A DNA stretch of 64,000 nucleotides from Bimuria novae-zelandiae CBS 107.79 (Eukaryota > Ascomycota > Dothideomycetes > Pleosporales > Didymosphaeriaceae): the NCBI GenBank assembly GCA_010015655.1, contig ML976659.1:845360-909359 (forward strand), in the 5' to 3' direction. The position numbers and the translations under genes were made by a program. Below, piece by piece: positions 10,837 through 21,948 of this stretch; position 1 is the stretch's first letter; every line of letters begins with the position of its first letter. Under the pieces are notes generated by a model, which saw only the letters and a program-made list of their open reading frames with translations, made no database searches and had not been told where the DNA came from.

Positions 10837-11994
10837 CTAATACGCGTCGTTGTCATCCTCCCCCTCATTAACAGAGGTGTCGCCCGCCTTGGTCTTCTCC
10901 GCCTTCTTAGGCGATGGTGTTTTTGACGAGCCTGTGCACGGTCAGTATACGCGCGGGAGGCCTTTGCGGTGTTGGGATAGGGGGTCGAAGGTGGACTCAC
11001 TGCTCTTATGGGGCTGTACCAGATTCGTGATTCGCGTCGCCATGCCGGAGAGCTTCTTCTTTACGGCTTGGGTTTTGGAGTTTGGGGGCGAGGGCTGTGG
11101 GCGTGGGTCTGGGTCTGGGCTGTCCTTCGGGGACGAGGAGGCACTCGAGGGCTCGAGCGGCGGAGGCGGCGTCGTGGAGCGCGGGCGGGGCGGTTCTGCG
11201 GGCGGCGGTCGATGTGCGCGGATATACAGCGCGTTGTGGTACGTGCTGTGGATGCGGAGGTGTGCGGGCTCGCCGGGGGACGGCGGGAGCGGCCAGTAGT
11301 GCTTTGCGATGTGGTGGCTGCCGTCGCTGTTAGCATCTTTCGGCCACTATATGCCTCGTCCTGGGATAACTCAAAGGACAATGACAAGTCTAAACTGAAG
11401 TGTCTTATATGACCTTGGACCTTCATGGGGTCCAGACGGCCTCGAGGGAGGAGATGGTAAGACTTACCAAAGGCGCATTTCCAACACGTTGTTGCCGTTC
11501 ACACGGGACACGATGAACTCACCAATGGGCAGCAGGCGCTCCTTGACTACCTGGGCATGAGGCTTGACTTTTATGAAAGCGCTTCCTTTCGGATAGGAGA
11601 CTACATTCGTAGCCTTCAGCCTCTTAAGATGCGCTTTGACCGGCTCGAGGATTTCCTCGGCCTCCAGGTCCAATTCCGGGTAGCTATGTGCGCGTATCTC
11701 ATTCATAGCGACGGGTATCGGTCGAGACTCAGGCTCGGAGTTAGCGAGTGTAGATGAACTGGGCGTTTGGCTGGTATCGCTATCGTCTATTGTGGTATCG
11801 TGCTTTGGAGATGTTGGGGGTGATGATAAGGGTGAGGAAATTTTCCGTGGGTTGGTAGCGAGTGGCATGTCCCTCGGAAGTGGTGAGGTGGTTCCATATA
11901 TTGGTGGGTTTGATGGTGGCACGCGCCCGTCGCCGCCGCCGTTCTTTCCCTCTTCCTCGCGCACGGAAAGTGCGAAACGTGCGCATCTGTCCAT
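10837..11994 (-). CDS. Hypothetical multi-exon protein, 5' end uncertain
   Basis: The model is complement(join(10837..10931, 11001..11326, 11468..11994)), 315 residues from an in-frame ATG at 11994. The downstream splice sites are good: GTAAGT at 11467, GTGAGT at 11000, acceptors TAACAG and CACAG, with phases that match. The conserved-looking core is MNEIRAHSYPELDLEAEEIL followed by VKERLLPIGEFIVSRVNGNNVLEMRL and, across the intron, HHIAKHYWPLPP and HSTYHNALYIRAHRPPP. The rest is Pro/Ser/Lys-rich and the end is acidic. An ATG at 12125 opens another frame (MSSRLRSMWDSLVRFGFGPP) that also looks genuinely coding. A 44-nt GT-AG intron (GTGAAA...GCGCGAG) would join it to this frame, so the true start may be 12125. 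I do not recognise the family. Confidence 0.6.
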
Positions 11995-12500
11995 TTCACG
12001 CGCTTGGGTTTGAGCGTCGGCGGGGCTGAGGAAGGACCCGCCTTGCTTTCCTGCGCATCTTTCACGGGCGGGCCAAAGCCGAATCTGACCAAACTGTCCC
12101 ACATGCTGCGGAGGCGCGAGCTCATAGGCTGTTGTTTCGAAGGTATAGTCGCTTTGCTGAGATATAAATGGGCATGAGTAAAACTTGAAGTACAGAGTAG
12201 AAACATGCCATGTGTTTGCGGAGTGTTTTGTCAGAGACAACATAATGGTGAGTGACTCTACCAGTGACATTTGGCAAACAGGTTGAAGAGAGTGGTAAAA
12301 AACGAAAACATTCAACTTGGAGAATCATTATACAATTTGACGTTCTTACGAGCATCTTGAATGCAGTCAGGTTTCACCGACGCGTCATAAGGTCGTGTAC
12401 AATATGCTACAGTGATGATATACAGGGTGCAAAGAGATAATGACAGGAGGTAAGACTGACCGATCTTCCGTGCTTTACCCCTGACTCGGACATGCTCAGA
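11995..12500. other. 5' region of the unknown gene and intergenic
   Basis: The part up to 12125 may be a first exon of the preceding minus-strand gene (see that entry). From 12126 to 12500 there is no supported gene; this is promoter and the short gap to NDUFAF3. Confidence 0.45.
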
Positions 12501-13313
12501 TTATCGCCCTTCTCTCCAGCCCATAGGTATCAGCGCGGCTGCCACCTGCTGCACGCCGCGCTCCGTCGCTAGCAGATTGAACTGCGCAGCCGCATTCCGC
12601 GTATCTTGAACATCGAGCCGTATGCCCAACCCGTTCAGGTACTTCCTCATCGCCGGCGCAATGGGTATGATACGCGGCCCCGTTCCAATAATCAGCAAAT
12701 CTGCGAACTCGTCAGTCAAGCTCACTCCATGCACCTGTCGCCTGAGTCATCCCATACCGGGCTTCGGCCACACCAAATCCAGCAATCCCCATGTCTCGTT
12801 GGGCACTTCCCATTGCCCCTTCGCGTTCAAGAGCCGCCCCGTCATCGCATCGTCACCCTTCGCGCCACCTCCTACGGTGCCTTCTTTCCGGTGTTCGCTA
12901 AGCCAGGGCCGCCACCGGTAGGCCTCGCCGCCGACGAGCAGAATGCCACATCCAGAGATACGCATGTTGTTGTTCAGCGCGAAGCCTGTGTCTGTGCACG
13001 CATCGATGGATGTCGCGGGCGCGGCCGTGTTCCGCAGGACGTCGAGCGCAGAGAAGTCTGTCTGCCTGTCTTCGTTCGATCGGGGAGGAGATTCGTGCGA
13101 TCTCGACGAGCGGATGGTGTCATGATTAGACGCAGTGGAATGAAGGCAGCGGCGTTGTCTCGTTGAGGGAACCCCATGGGGTATCTGCGAAGGGAGGGCC
13201 GAACTTGTAGCGCGTACGGTCGATGAGAAGCTTCGTACTGCGGGAGTGGTAGCGCTGTGTGACACGAGAGATCCAGCGATGGATCGCGAGCAACTTAGGA
13301 AAGTGCGCTCCAT
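12501..13313 (-). CDS. ndufaf3: NDUFAF3-like (DUF498) mitochondrial complex I assembly factor
   Basis: The model is complement(join(12501..12700, 12758..13313)), 251 residues, with one 57-bp intron (donor GTATGG, acceptor TTCGCAG) that restores the codon for Asp in KPDLLIIGTG. The first 60 residues are rich in Arg/Ser and poor in acids, as in a mitochondrial presequence. The DUF498/Mth938-like domain follows from about residue 105: NNNMRISGCGILLVGGEAY, then DLLIIGTGPRIIPIAP, LGIRLDVQDTRNAAAQFNLL and VAAALIPMG. These last motifs are diagnostic for the NDUFAF3 family, which helps assemble the membrane-linked arm of NADH:ubiquinone oxidoreductase. A 55-residue low-complexity stretch between presequence and domain is unusual but common in filamentous fungi. 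Confidence 0.9.
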
Positions 13314-13737
13314 TGCGACTATGCAATTAGGCAGGTAATTGCAGCTATCTACAAAACGAACTCATGAATTGACGTTTGACGAAATGCCCAGGTGCCGTCA
13401 TCGAGCGTAAATCTCGAGCTTTGGCCGCGCAGCGATCGCCGCTCGGGAACATTGAACGCTATGAAAATGCAGGCGCCATTTTGGAAAGAACCATCAAACA
13501 AAGAACCGCCTGCGCTGTTGCAAATGGAAAATTAACGCTGTGCTTCTGTAACCTGAGTCCCCGCATAGCTGCTTCGGTTCGTCGATCTCTATGGGGTGCC
13601 ACGACAAGGTCCTTTTTGGGCCATTTCGGCGGACTGGAAAGTTGCCGTGTGTATTACTCTTCGTGGAGTAACACATGGTACCCAGACGCATGTCCTAGTA
13701 CTGTGAGTCGTTTCATATCATCATTCCCTCTCATCCC
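13314..13737. other. Intergenic
   Basis: This is the upstream region of NDUFAF3 and the 3' end of the next minus-strand gene. No coding frame is supported. Confidence 0.5.
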
Positions 13738-14487
13738 TCAATCCTCATCCTCGCTGTCCGTCTCGAAGGCGTCTTCCGGTAAATCTTCGACACTCAGGTC
13801 CTTCATCCCGAACTCTTTCTTGATGTTTTCCAGCGCGACCTTTGGCGTAACCGCAGGTTTTGGTTTTGATACTGGCTCCTTGAAGCTTGCCGTAAGAAGA
13901 GAGCTTGTGCTCGCCGGTCGCACCATCCGCTTCTCGAAGGTGATCGGCTCCGATGTACCAGGCTGAGGGTTGCCCTCACTCGTAGCCGTTGTCCAAGAGC
14001 TAGTTGAGCTGGTCCGGGTGGATTGCGCATGCTGAATGCATGGATACTTCCTACGATAGGCGATGTACAGGCCGCTGGAAGAGCGCTGGAGTGTTCGCGC
14101 TGTGTTAGGGTTGCTGCGTACCACCTCCTCGGCGACGCGCAGATCGCAGCGCTCCAACAACGGCGGGTCGAAGTCGGGGGTCGTACCATGTTCTTCCAGA
14201 AGGACCGAGGCACGCAGCTTTTCGGAGGACTTGGAATTGGTCGATGCGGTCGAGAAGCGGTGCCAACTGCTGTAGCTGACCGCGCGACACCCAGCCGGAG
14301 TGGGAAAGAGTGTACCCCACGGCGCAATTTCCTGGCGCATCTGCGCACTGTGCGCTTGCGAAGATTGGCGATGATGCATTGGCAGGCGGGCGGCTTTGAT
14401 GGCTTGCGGCTTCGCCGCCGCGTTCGCTTGATCCCTGTGAGATTCGTACGGCGAAGAGAAAGAGGTGTCGCGGCTTGCGGCATCCAT
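13738..14487 (-). CDS. Hypothetical Ser/Thr-rich protein with acidic C-terminus
   Basis: A 249-residue single-exon frame starts at an ATG (14487) preceded by purines. The protein is Ser/Thr/Pro-rich throughout. Two islands look constrained: LLEEHGTTPDFDPPLLERCDLRVAEEVV with RTLQRSSSGLYIAYRRKYPC, and the C-terminal VALENIKKEFGMKDLSVEDLPEDAFETDSEDED. There is no signal peptide or membrane segment. I do not recognise a family. It could be the remainder of a spliced gene, but I see no need for an intron. Confidence 0.6.
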   Translation of the reverse strand: MDAASRDTSFSSPYESHRDQANAAAKPQAIKAARLPMHHRQSSQAHSAQMRQEIAPWGTLFPTPAGCRAVSYSSWHRFSTASTNSKSSEKLRASVLLEEHGTTPDFDPPLLERCDLRVAEEVVRSNPNTARTLQRSSSGLYIAYRRKYPCIQHAQSTRTSSTSSWTTATSEGNPQPGTSEPITFEKRMVRPASTSSLLTASFKEPVSKPKPAVTPKVALENIKKEFGMKDLSVEDLPEDAFETDSEDED

Positions 14488-15328
14488 GGCTCAAGCTTGG
14501 CTGTCAGTGCTGCCGCATGCGCAAGTGCAGTTGTGGCTTGCGAAGATCAGTAAGGTGTTGCGATTGCGCGATGTAGGACTCGTGCGGAGGTGACAACGGC
14601 AGAGAAGTGTTGGCGAGGAAAATTCGTAAATTTTGGTGAGTGATGAAGTGGCAGGCTTCTGCCTATTGTAGACCCAGTCTCCTCATTGTGCGGTAACGCT
14701 GGAGGGTGAAAGCCGGTGTGGACGAGGGAGGTGAATCGCTGCACTGTTCATTGTTCACCTGTCCCGGCCCTTTCACTACAACGAGCAATCTCTTTGAGCC
14801 TCAAAAATTAACAAAGTAGCAAGCCACTTCAGCGGCCGCAGCTGCGACAAAGAACACAGATATATCTGGACCCGGTATGCGGAGTATTCGTGTCGTGGAT
14901 ACGTTGCGTGTCATTGATGATGCCCGGGTGGTGGGCATACACGTGGTAGTAGTCACACAGGGAGGCACGAGCCGTCGACAACAGGTCCAGCGGACGGTGA
15001 CTGTTTGAGGCAGGCGACAACGCAGAAAAATGCTTTCGCTTCGCAGAGGACCGCTGCGTACTCTTCGAAATACATGCTGCCTACCACATGTATAGAGTGA
15101 CGACCCAAGTCAGTCCCGAAGACCAAATCCAGGCATTTCACGCGTCCGATTTCGGACGTCACAGATCGCCGTGCAAACGACAGATACGGCGGTGTAACCC
15201 CACACAATCGCAAGTTGATGGGACATTCAGCTAGGTTATCGCAGCCACGGTCAGTCACTCCCGGACTTTGCCTCCCGGCCCGTTGTGTTCCTGCTATCTA
15301 GAGCAATAGATGCACATGTGAAGTGCTA
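14488..15328. other. Intergenic, upstream of the retrotransposon insertion
   Basis: No coding frame is supported. Base composition changes abruptly at about 15340 where the mutated retrotransposon begins. Confidence 0.5.
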
Positions 15329-15341
15329 TTGTCGTACCATA
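15329..15341 (+). repeat. Target-site duplication, LINE 3' side
   Basis: The 13 bases TTGTCGTACCATA recur exactly at 24406-24418 and bracket the whole mutated block. This is the size expected for a non-LTR retrotransposon insertion. Confidence 0.82.
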
Positions 15342-16229
15342 GTAGTAGTAGTAGTAGTAGTATTGGTTTTACGTCCTATGTAACCTCCCAGGGGGTATGT
15401 AGACGTGCCCTGCACTTAGTAAGGGCCACTTATGCTAGTGCTACCGCTGCTATAGGAGCGGCCTCTCTTGCTACTGTCCCTCTCCAGATAGGGGCGACTC
15501 AGCTGTTTAATCTGGCCTTTGTGTGACAATAGTGGGAAAAGGGGTGGCCTTCTAGCTGCCCCTAGTCCTGTACAGAAGCATGCTAAGACTTATTAGAGGT
15601 AAGGAAAGATATATACACGCATATAAGTATATAAAAAAGAAAGCTAAGTCTTATATAGTAGATACCCTAGCAAGTTATAAGTAAGTAGTGTATCTACTTT
15701 ACCTAAAGCAAGGGTTTACGTCCGCTTGCCTATAACGTAGTTAGCTAGTTACTTACTAACGTGTGTTATTATTAATACTAAGTATAAAAAGGGTTACGTA
15801 TTCTCCTAAGCTTAGCGCCCTAAGGTACTATATTCCTTTTTTAGTATTTATTAGGGGATGTGTTAGGCGTTGTAGCTAATAGTTAAAGCGTCGCACTATC
15901 CGTGGGCAGTGTATAATATAGTCTAGGACCAGGTCTACTTCACAGGTGCACGTAAGGGTCTCCTTATTATGCTTAAACTTCCTATAGTACCAGGCGTAGT
16001 TGCCGTGTCTTGTCCTTATGGATAGGAGCTTGGCCAGGGCGGGGCGTGTAAGCTCCAGCTCCGGCGGTTGCCTAGAGGGGGTGTATGCTAGGCCCCACTA
16101 GTTATACTATATAGAGAGATTTAGTGTGCGTATGCACTACTACTCTTATTATATAGTGCGTATATATGCGCGCGCATTAGATCGTAGACCTAATATTATA
16201 GGGTTAGCTACCTTCCCTATAGGTGGGCG

Positions 16230-19200
16230 TAGGTCCTTAGCTACCTTATTTACTAGCTAATTAGCTAGCTTATTGCCTTTAATGCCTATATAGCCTAGTA
16301 ACTATTAGATTTAAATATCCTAGGTGTCTATAGCTTCTTAGCAGCGTATAAAGGCCCACTAGGATAATAGCGCGGGGTCTCCCCTAATGCCCTAGATAAC
16401 TAATGTGCTATCTATACATATCTAGATCTGGCTTAGGTAGTGCGCCTAAGTCTATAGCACGTGTTAAAGACTTTTCTAGGCCCCTACTACTTTTGCGTCG
16501 AAGACGTGGGCCCGCGTGTTAAGGGAGCCTTTACCTGTGTATAGCAGACTCTGGCCCTGGTACATAGCGTATCTATAGGTTACGTGGCGCTCGCCGTTTT
16601 CTGTGCGCTGTTCCGAGCCGTCTAAGAACACTGTAATTGTCTTAGTAGGCAGGCTTATCCACTATTATTTAAATTCTTTAGTAGCGAGCTTTTTAGGCTT
16701 ATTATTTGTAGGGTCTATTTAGCACTAGTTAGAATAGTGTAATTATAGTAGTATAGGGCGGGGTACTAGTGCGAATAGCTATGCGAGTAGTTAAACTTTT
16801 ATATATAGGCACTACAAGCGTTTAGCGCCTCTTCCTTTATATACTATAGTTAGTCACGTGCGCGCTATAAGCAAGTAACCTTTATTAATATAGTACAGGC
16901 GTATAGTAAACCTTGCCTTACACTTTTTAAGCGCTATAGCTACTAAGGGAATGCCTGCGTTTCTGTACAGCGTGGCAGTAGGCGTGGTGTAGTAGGCAGG
17001 GACAACGCCTCTAACCGCTATCGTGAGGGCCTTTTCTAGGGCGGCGATATGCCACCTAAGTCGTGTACTAACCTTTTGGTTCTACGTAGCTCTTATAATC
17101 TTAGGGGGCTTCGTGCGCCCTCTATACCAGACCTCGTTTCTATATAGTAGGCGTGGTAGTACGCATGAGATTACTACTTTACGTAGTAAGCTGGCTAGTA
17201 GGCCGTGCTAGATCCTAACAAGACTATAGATATGCTATGCGACTACGCGTCCTTTAGCTACGCAGGTAATAATATGTATTTTAAAATTAAGCTTTTTATT
17301 AAAGTAAATACCTAGCTAGCGTAGCGCCTTGTCTAGTAGTGTAGGTTAGAGGATAAGCTAATTATTAATCTAAATAGGTGGCAAATAGTTACTTTTCTAC
17401 TTAGTTAGGTATATTATTTTAAGTTTCTCTAAGGTAAATGCCACGTAATTAGCGTCTCCCTAGAAATTTATAGCGCCTATATCTTCTACCAGCATTTCCA
17501 CGTTCTGGTCTAGGGAGTAGGATCGCCTATAGAGGCAGATATCGTCTACGTACCTAAAGCGCCTGGTAGGGTCTTGCTAAAGTAGCTCTGCCAGATAAAG
17601 TGTATATAGCACTAGTAATAGTGGTAAGCCCTACGGCGTCCCGCACTGTACTAGGTAGGGCGCTATAGTGGCTTCTCCTAATTACACTTAAACGCGACAG
17701 TCCTAGAGGAAGTTTTTTATAATTAGGAAGGCGCTATTATGCTATCTTTAGGCCTTTATCTTATATAGAAGTTAATTTTTAAGAAGTACGTTAAAGGCGC
17801 CTTAGACGTCTATAGTAACTATAGTAACGTGCTAGCCGTTAGAGAAGGCGTCCTCTACGTTATATATAAAGGTAGCTACTAGGTCCATGACTAATCTCTT
17901 AGGGAGAGCCCCCCTATATTAGGGGCTTAGTATGCCGTGTGCCATAGCAGTGCTGGCAAATCTCCTTACTAAAATTCTCTCTAGGCCCTTGCTAAGGCAG
18001 GATAGCAGGGCGATAGGTCTTTATAATCTAGGGAAGGATTTATCCTTTTTACCTATCTTAAGTATTATAATAACCTCTACGACCCTTCACGCGTGGGGGA
18101 AGTAGCTAAGGGCCAAATAGTGCTGGTATAGGCTAGTAAGATACGTCTAAATATAGTGCTAGCATGCAGTAAGCATGCGAATAGTAATCCTGTCTATATT
18201 AGGTAAGGTGCTTAAGACTCCTATTATATTACGCTTAACCTCTTTAGGGGAAAGGTATAGGTCCTAGGGGAGGGCGTAATAGCCCTATAATCCTTAGACG
18301 TTAGGTTCTAGAGCCTCTGGTAGGTTATTGCTATTATTAAAATAGTAAAGTATTACTTATCTAAGCGTCTTTGCTTTCTCCTGCAGGTTAGTAATATAGC
18401 GCCCCTTATAGGCCAGCGGCGGGTCTAGTCTTATTAGCTCTAGCTTATACTAGCCTATAATTTAAAAGAGGTTAGAGTCCTCCTTTGCGCTATTAATAGT
18501 ATATTACTAGTATTATCTCTTAGCCTTTTTTACTATAGTTAGAAAGCTACAAGTCTCTGGGGTCTAGGTACCTATATAGCCCTATCTAGACTTAAGGTGC
18601 AGGCGCCTAGCGTTAGCGCACTCGTTTGTTTACTAAGGTGCCGCCTTTCTACTATCCCTTTTTAGGCAGTTAGTTTTGCGTAGAGCATCCTAGAGTAATA
18701 AGGTTAGCGCTATAGCGCACTCTTCTACCTAGCGTAGGTTAGAGGCTACTACTATTAAGGGCAGCTGTGGCATACCTATTATAACTAGCTAGGTAAAGGG
18801 AAGAAGCTTCTTTCTAGGAAGCCTAAGGTAATATTATTCGTGGCTTAGTGTGCCTCTGCCTAGCAGTATTATAACTAAGGTAGCGTAATTAAAGCTATAG
18901 TGCAGGTCGTCGCGCACCTCTGTTTTAGCGAAGGCAATATTAGAGAAGCTAAGGTCCAAGATATAGCTAGCTCTATAGGTGGCTCTACTAGGTTTTCTAA
19001 TATAGTCTATACCGCTAACTATAGCCAAGCGCGCAAGCTCGGCGCCGCCTTATAAGGTAATAATACTAGGCTTAAATATATCGTGCTTAGTGTTAAAGTC
19101 TCCCCCTACTAGGCATCTTGCTAGGGGGGTAAGGCCTATAATATACTCTAGAACTAGTGTGGTCTAAGGCTGCCTATAGATGTTAAGAATAGAGACCCCG

Positions 19201-19468
19201 TTAACCTAAATCTATTATCTGTCCCTGTCCTATAGGGGCGCTATAGTCGTAATGTAGAGCTATACGCCTTTTAGCGTATAGATAAGAACTCTAGGTCTCT
19301 ATGTCTCCCTGTGCTAGGGGTCGTCCTAGCTATTAATAGGTAGGTATAGCTAGTAGCTTAGGTAGTTTAAGGTGCGGGTGCCAGGCCACGTGGCTGGCTC
19401 TTATATATATACTACGTTAATACCTTCTTAAAAAGCGAGTTCTAGGGCTATAATATGGCTAGGCGAGC
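16230..19468 (-). pseudogene. LINE ORF2 remnant: endonuclease, reverse transcriptase, RNase H
   Basis: The minus strand reads LVGGDFNTKHDIF near 19.1 kb (endonuclease/exonuclease/phosphatase fold). RFRYVDDICLYRR follows at 17520-17561, then SLDQNVEMLVEDIGAINF and a stop where Trp is expected. RNase H-like sequence lies at 16230-16500: ICIDSTLVI, GIRGDPALLS, WAFIRC and LLGYIGIKGNKLAN, with stops at Trp/Gln positions. Many in-frame stops make it non-functional. The order along the minus strand matches a LINE ORF2. The 5' part of ORF2 is interrupted by the hAT insertion at 19477. Confidence 0.85.
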
Positions 19469-19476
19469 TTTGCCCT

Positions 19477-20341
19477 CAGCGCTGCCAACGAATCGAACAG
19501 GATCCGAACAAGGTGCTTGTTCGTTCGTTCGGCCCACATACAAATGTACGTACGTTCGAGACGACTCGAACAGGAGCGTCTTCGAACAGTACAACGAACG
19601 TTCGGCCGAACGTTCGTATATATACAACTTTCCTAATTAGGAAGGAGGTTGGTGTTGTGATCGAGAAACTGGCTGCCGTCCACCAGCTGGATGTTTTGGC
19701 CGGCATCCTTCTTGACGACGTGGTTGAGGAGACGTTTGCCTTGCCAGAGGCGGGTCCATACAATAGGAAAACGAGCTCCGGACGCTTTCAGCTCGCCGGG
19801 AAACTCATGCGTAGGAGCGACGGACTCCACTTCAGATGGCGAGTCATCCAAGCTCTCGAAGCTCTCCGCCATCGCCATGACAGCTGCCGTACGCGACCCG
19901 GCATGGTGATAGCTGTCAAATGCCAGCCGGATTGACTGGGTCGACTGGGTCGACTGGGACGAGTGCGAGCGGGTAACAAATTGATCCATAACAAGATACG
20001 CTCACGGCTGACGATGGGAAACAGTGGGAGGCACGTCGACGAGAAAACTCAGAGTTTTCTTCTCCTACAAGAACGTTGCACAAGACAATATACGACAACG
20101 TCACGCGTGGCACAAGGCCAGCAGAACAAGGTAATACTCCACCAATTAGGCAGAATCCCCATACTAAATCGATCAAACGTAGTCCCGAACAACCGAACAA
20201 CTAAACGTTTGGCTCTAATAATGCGTTCGTTCGAAGCTCTGTTCGACCCACCATGCCTGTTCGTTCGTTCGATCCAAAACACCAGAAAACGCCGTTCGGA
20301 TCGATTGTTCGGATCGAACGTTCTGTTCGTTGGCAGCGCTG
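19477..20341 (-). mobile_element. Short hAT-type element with 8-bp target duplication
   Basis: This 865-bp element has perfect 16-bp inverted ends (CAGCGCTGCCAACGAA) and is flanked on both sides by TTTGCCCT (19469-19476 and 20342-20349). That 8-bp duplication is the hallmark of hAT transposition. Both ends are crowded with TTCG/CGAA motifs, as expected for subterminal transposase-binding sites. Its composition is not RIP-like, in contrast to the LINE that surrounds it. It is too short to encode a full hAT transposase and is presumably mobilised in trans. Confidence 0.92.
19633..19989 (-). CDS. Short ORF inside the hAT element
   Basis: A 118-residue frame starts at an ATG (19989). The N-terminus has a small repeat (SQSTQSTQS) and the C-terminus reads FPIVWTRLWQGKRLLNHVVKK and VDGSQFLDHNTNLLPN before a stop. 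It may be the truncated N-terminal part of a hAT transposase or an orphan frame retained in a non-autonomous element. I do not recognise a domain such as a BED finger. Expression is unknown. Confidence 0.4.
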   Translation of the reverse strand: MDQFVTRSHSSQSTQSTQSIRLAFDSYHHAGSRTAAVMAMAESFESLDDSPSEVESVAPTHEFPGELKASGARFPIVWTRLWQGKRLLNHVVKKDAGQNIQLVDGSQFLDHNTNLLPN

Positions 20342-20349
20342 TTTGCCCT

Positions 20350-21947
20350 ACATTTATCTAATTAACCTATATATTACGCTCCCTAAGGGGAGTCCTTTAT
20401 CTTTATAAAGGTATACTTAATATAAGAGATTATTCTCGTTGCTTATGCTTATGTCTCTCTCTAATAAGGATAAAGCTATATAATCTTAAGGTGGCGTAAC
20501 ACTACGCGCCAATATCGCCGCCAGATTTAGGTTCCTAGGGATATAAGTAGAGCGTTATAGGCAGGTAGAGGGCCTTATTAACGCCTCTATTTCTAGGTTG
20601 CGTCGCTTATTAGCGTTTGCTGGCGTTGTTACTGCGCCTGCTAAATGTAAGCTAGAGGCAGTAGGGGCACTATATAGGCCATCACGGAGCTTTGGTAAGC
20701 TGTCCTGGGCTACCGCAATTACTACCTCTATTTTAGTACCTAGGGACGGGCGATTAGCGTGCTTATAGGCCTAGTAACTAGCGCGGCGGTATATACCTAT
20801 CTCCCTCCTTATTAGCCTAATAACCTGCTTATTAACTTAGCGAGGCGCTGCTAGGCAGTTAATATACCCTACCTAATATAGGCTAAGATAGTTAGCGTAC
20901 TACACTAGATAGGTGCATCCTAAGCCTAGGGGGCCTATATAGTCCTCTTATTTCTTGCCATAGTTATTACAGCGGGGGAGGCGCACGCATTTTAGTAAGT
21001 TATAGTAGCCCTAGTAGCCTAGGTCGTGTTGTTATATAGCTAGGGTCTTAGTAATCTCCTTTAAGGCGCTACTACTACCTAGAAGCCTAAATTATCGCAC
21101 TTTCTTTATAAAGGAGATAATCTAGGTAATAGTTCTGTCTTTATTAGCGCCATGCCTTAACTATCTATAGTTAGCAGGCAGTAAGCCTGTCTATATAGCT
21201 ACCTTATTCTCTATTATATCGTGTGTAACTAGCACCTCTAGGCCTAGCAAGGATTAGTACGCGCTAGGGACGTTAGGTATAGCATAGTTAAACTATTTCT
21301 ATAGTAGCTTAGCTATACTACCTCTTATAGCGCTTATTATTAAATCTTTCTTTCCCTATTTTATAAGGCTATCTCTTATCTTATTATTAGCGGGGGTAAT
21401 AGCCTATTCTGTCCTAGTCTTTAAGGCGCTAGGTATAGCGCTAAAGTTAAGGCCTAGCGTGTCGCAAATAGCCTTTCTAATTATATATAATAAGCTTTAT
21501 AAGAGCCGCTCCGGCGCAGGCATAATAATAAGGATTCTAAGGTCTTTAGTATTGCTTTAACTACGGCAAGTGTGTCTATTAGTAGTAGCCCTAGTGCTAC
21601 TCTAGTTACTACTAAAGGTAGTATACCCTATACTTAAGGGGTTCGCGCTAGTAGCTACGTTTGCCTATATTCTTAGCCCTATAGCCCTACTATAATTATA
21701 GCTACTATCGCTAGCACTAGTGCTAGCGTTAGTATTAATACTTTTAGTATAGTCTATACGCAAGAGGCTTGGCGCTAAGATAGAGTTTTTTAGGGCCTAT
21801 ATAACGCGCTAGCGAAGGGCGTTAGCGACTACCTGCTCTTTAGGGAGCTTATAAGTATTAAGGTAGCTATCTACAGCCTGTGCTAGGGTGTAGATTATGG
21901 CCTCCTAGGTGGCGGCAGCTTATTTGGCGGCCGTGATATAGGTTATT
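20350..21947 (-). pseudogene. LINE ORF1 (gag-like) remnant
   Basis: This lies upstream of ORF2 on the minus strand and between the two nested elements. At about 20.9-20.99 kb the minus strand reads RCNNYGKK followed, after stops, by further Cys and Tyr codons in zinc-knuckle-like spacing; several Tyr codons are probably former Cys codons (TGC to TAC). The upstream part gives no recognisable protein. It is assigned to ORF1 by position. Confidence 0.6.
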
Positions 21948-21948
21948 A

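Noticed and set aside
12747..13166. Plus-strand frames overlapping the NDUFAF3 gene
   Set aside because: They are shadows of the minus-strand gene, which has strong family motifs and a matching intron.
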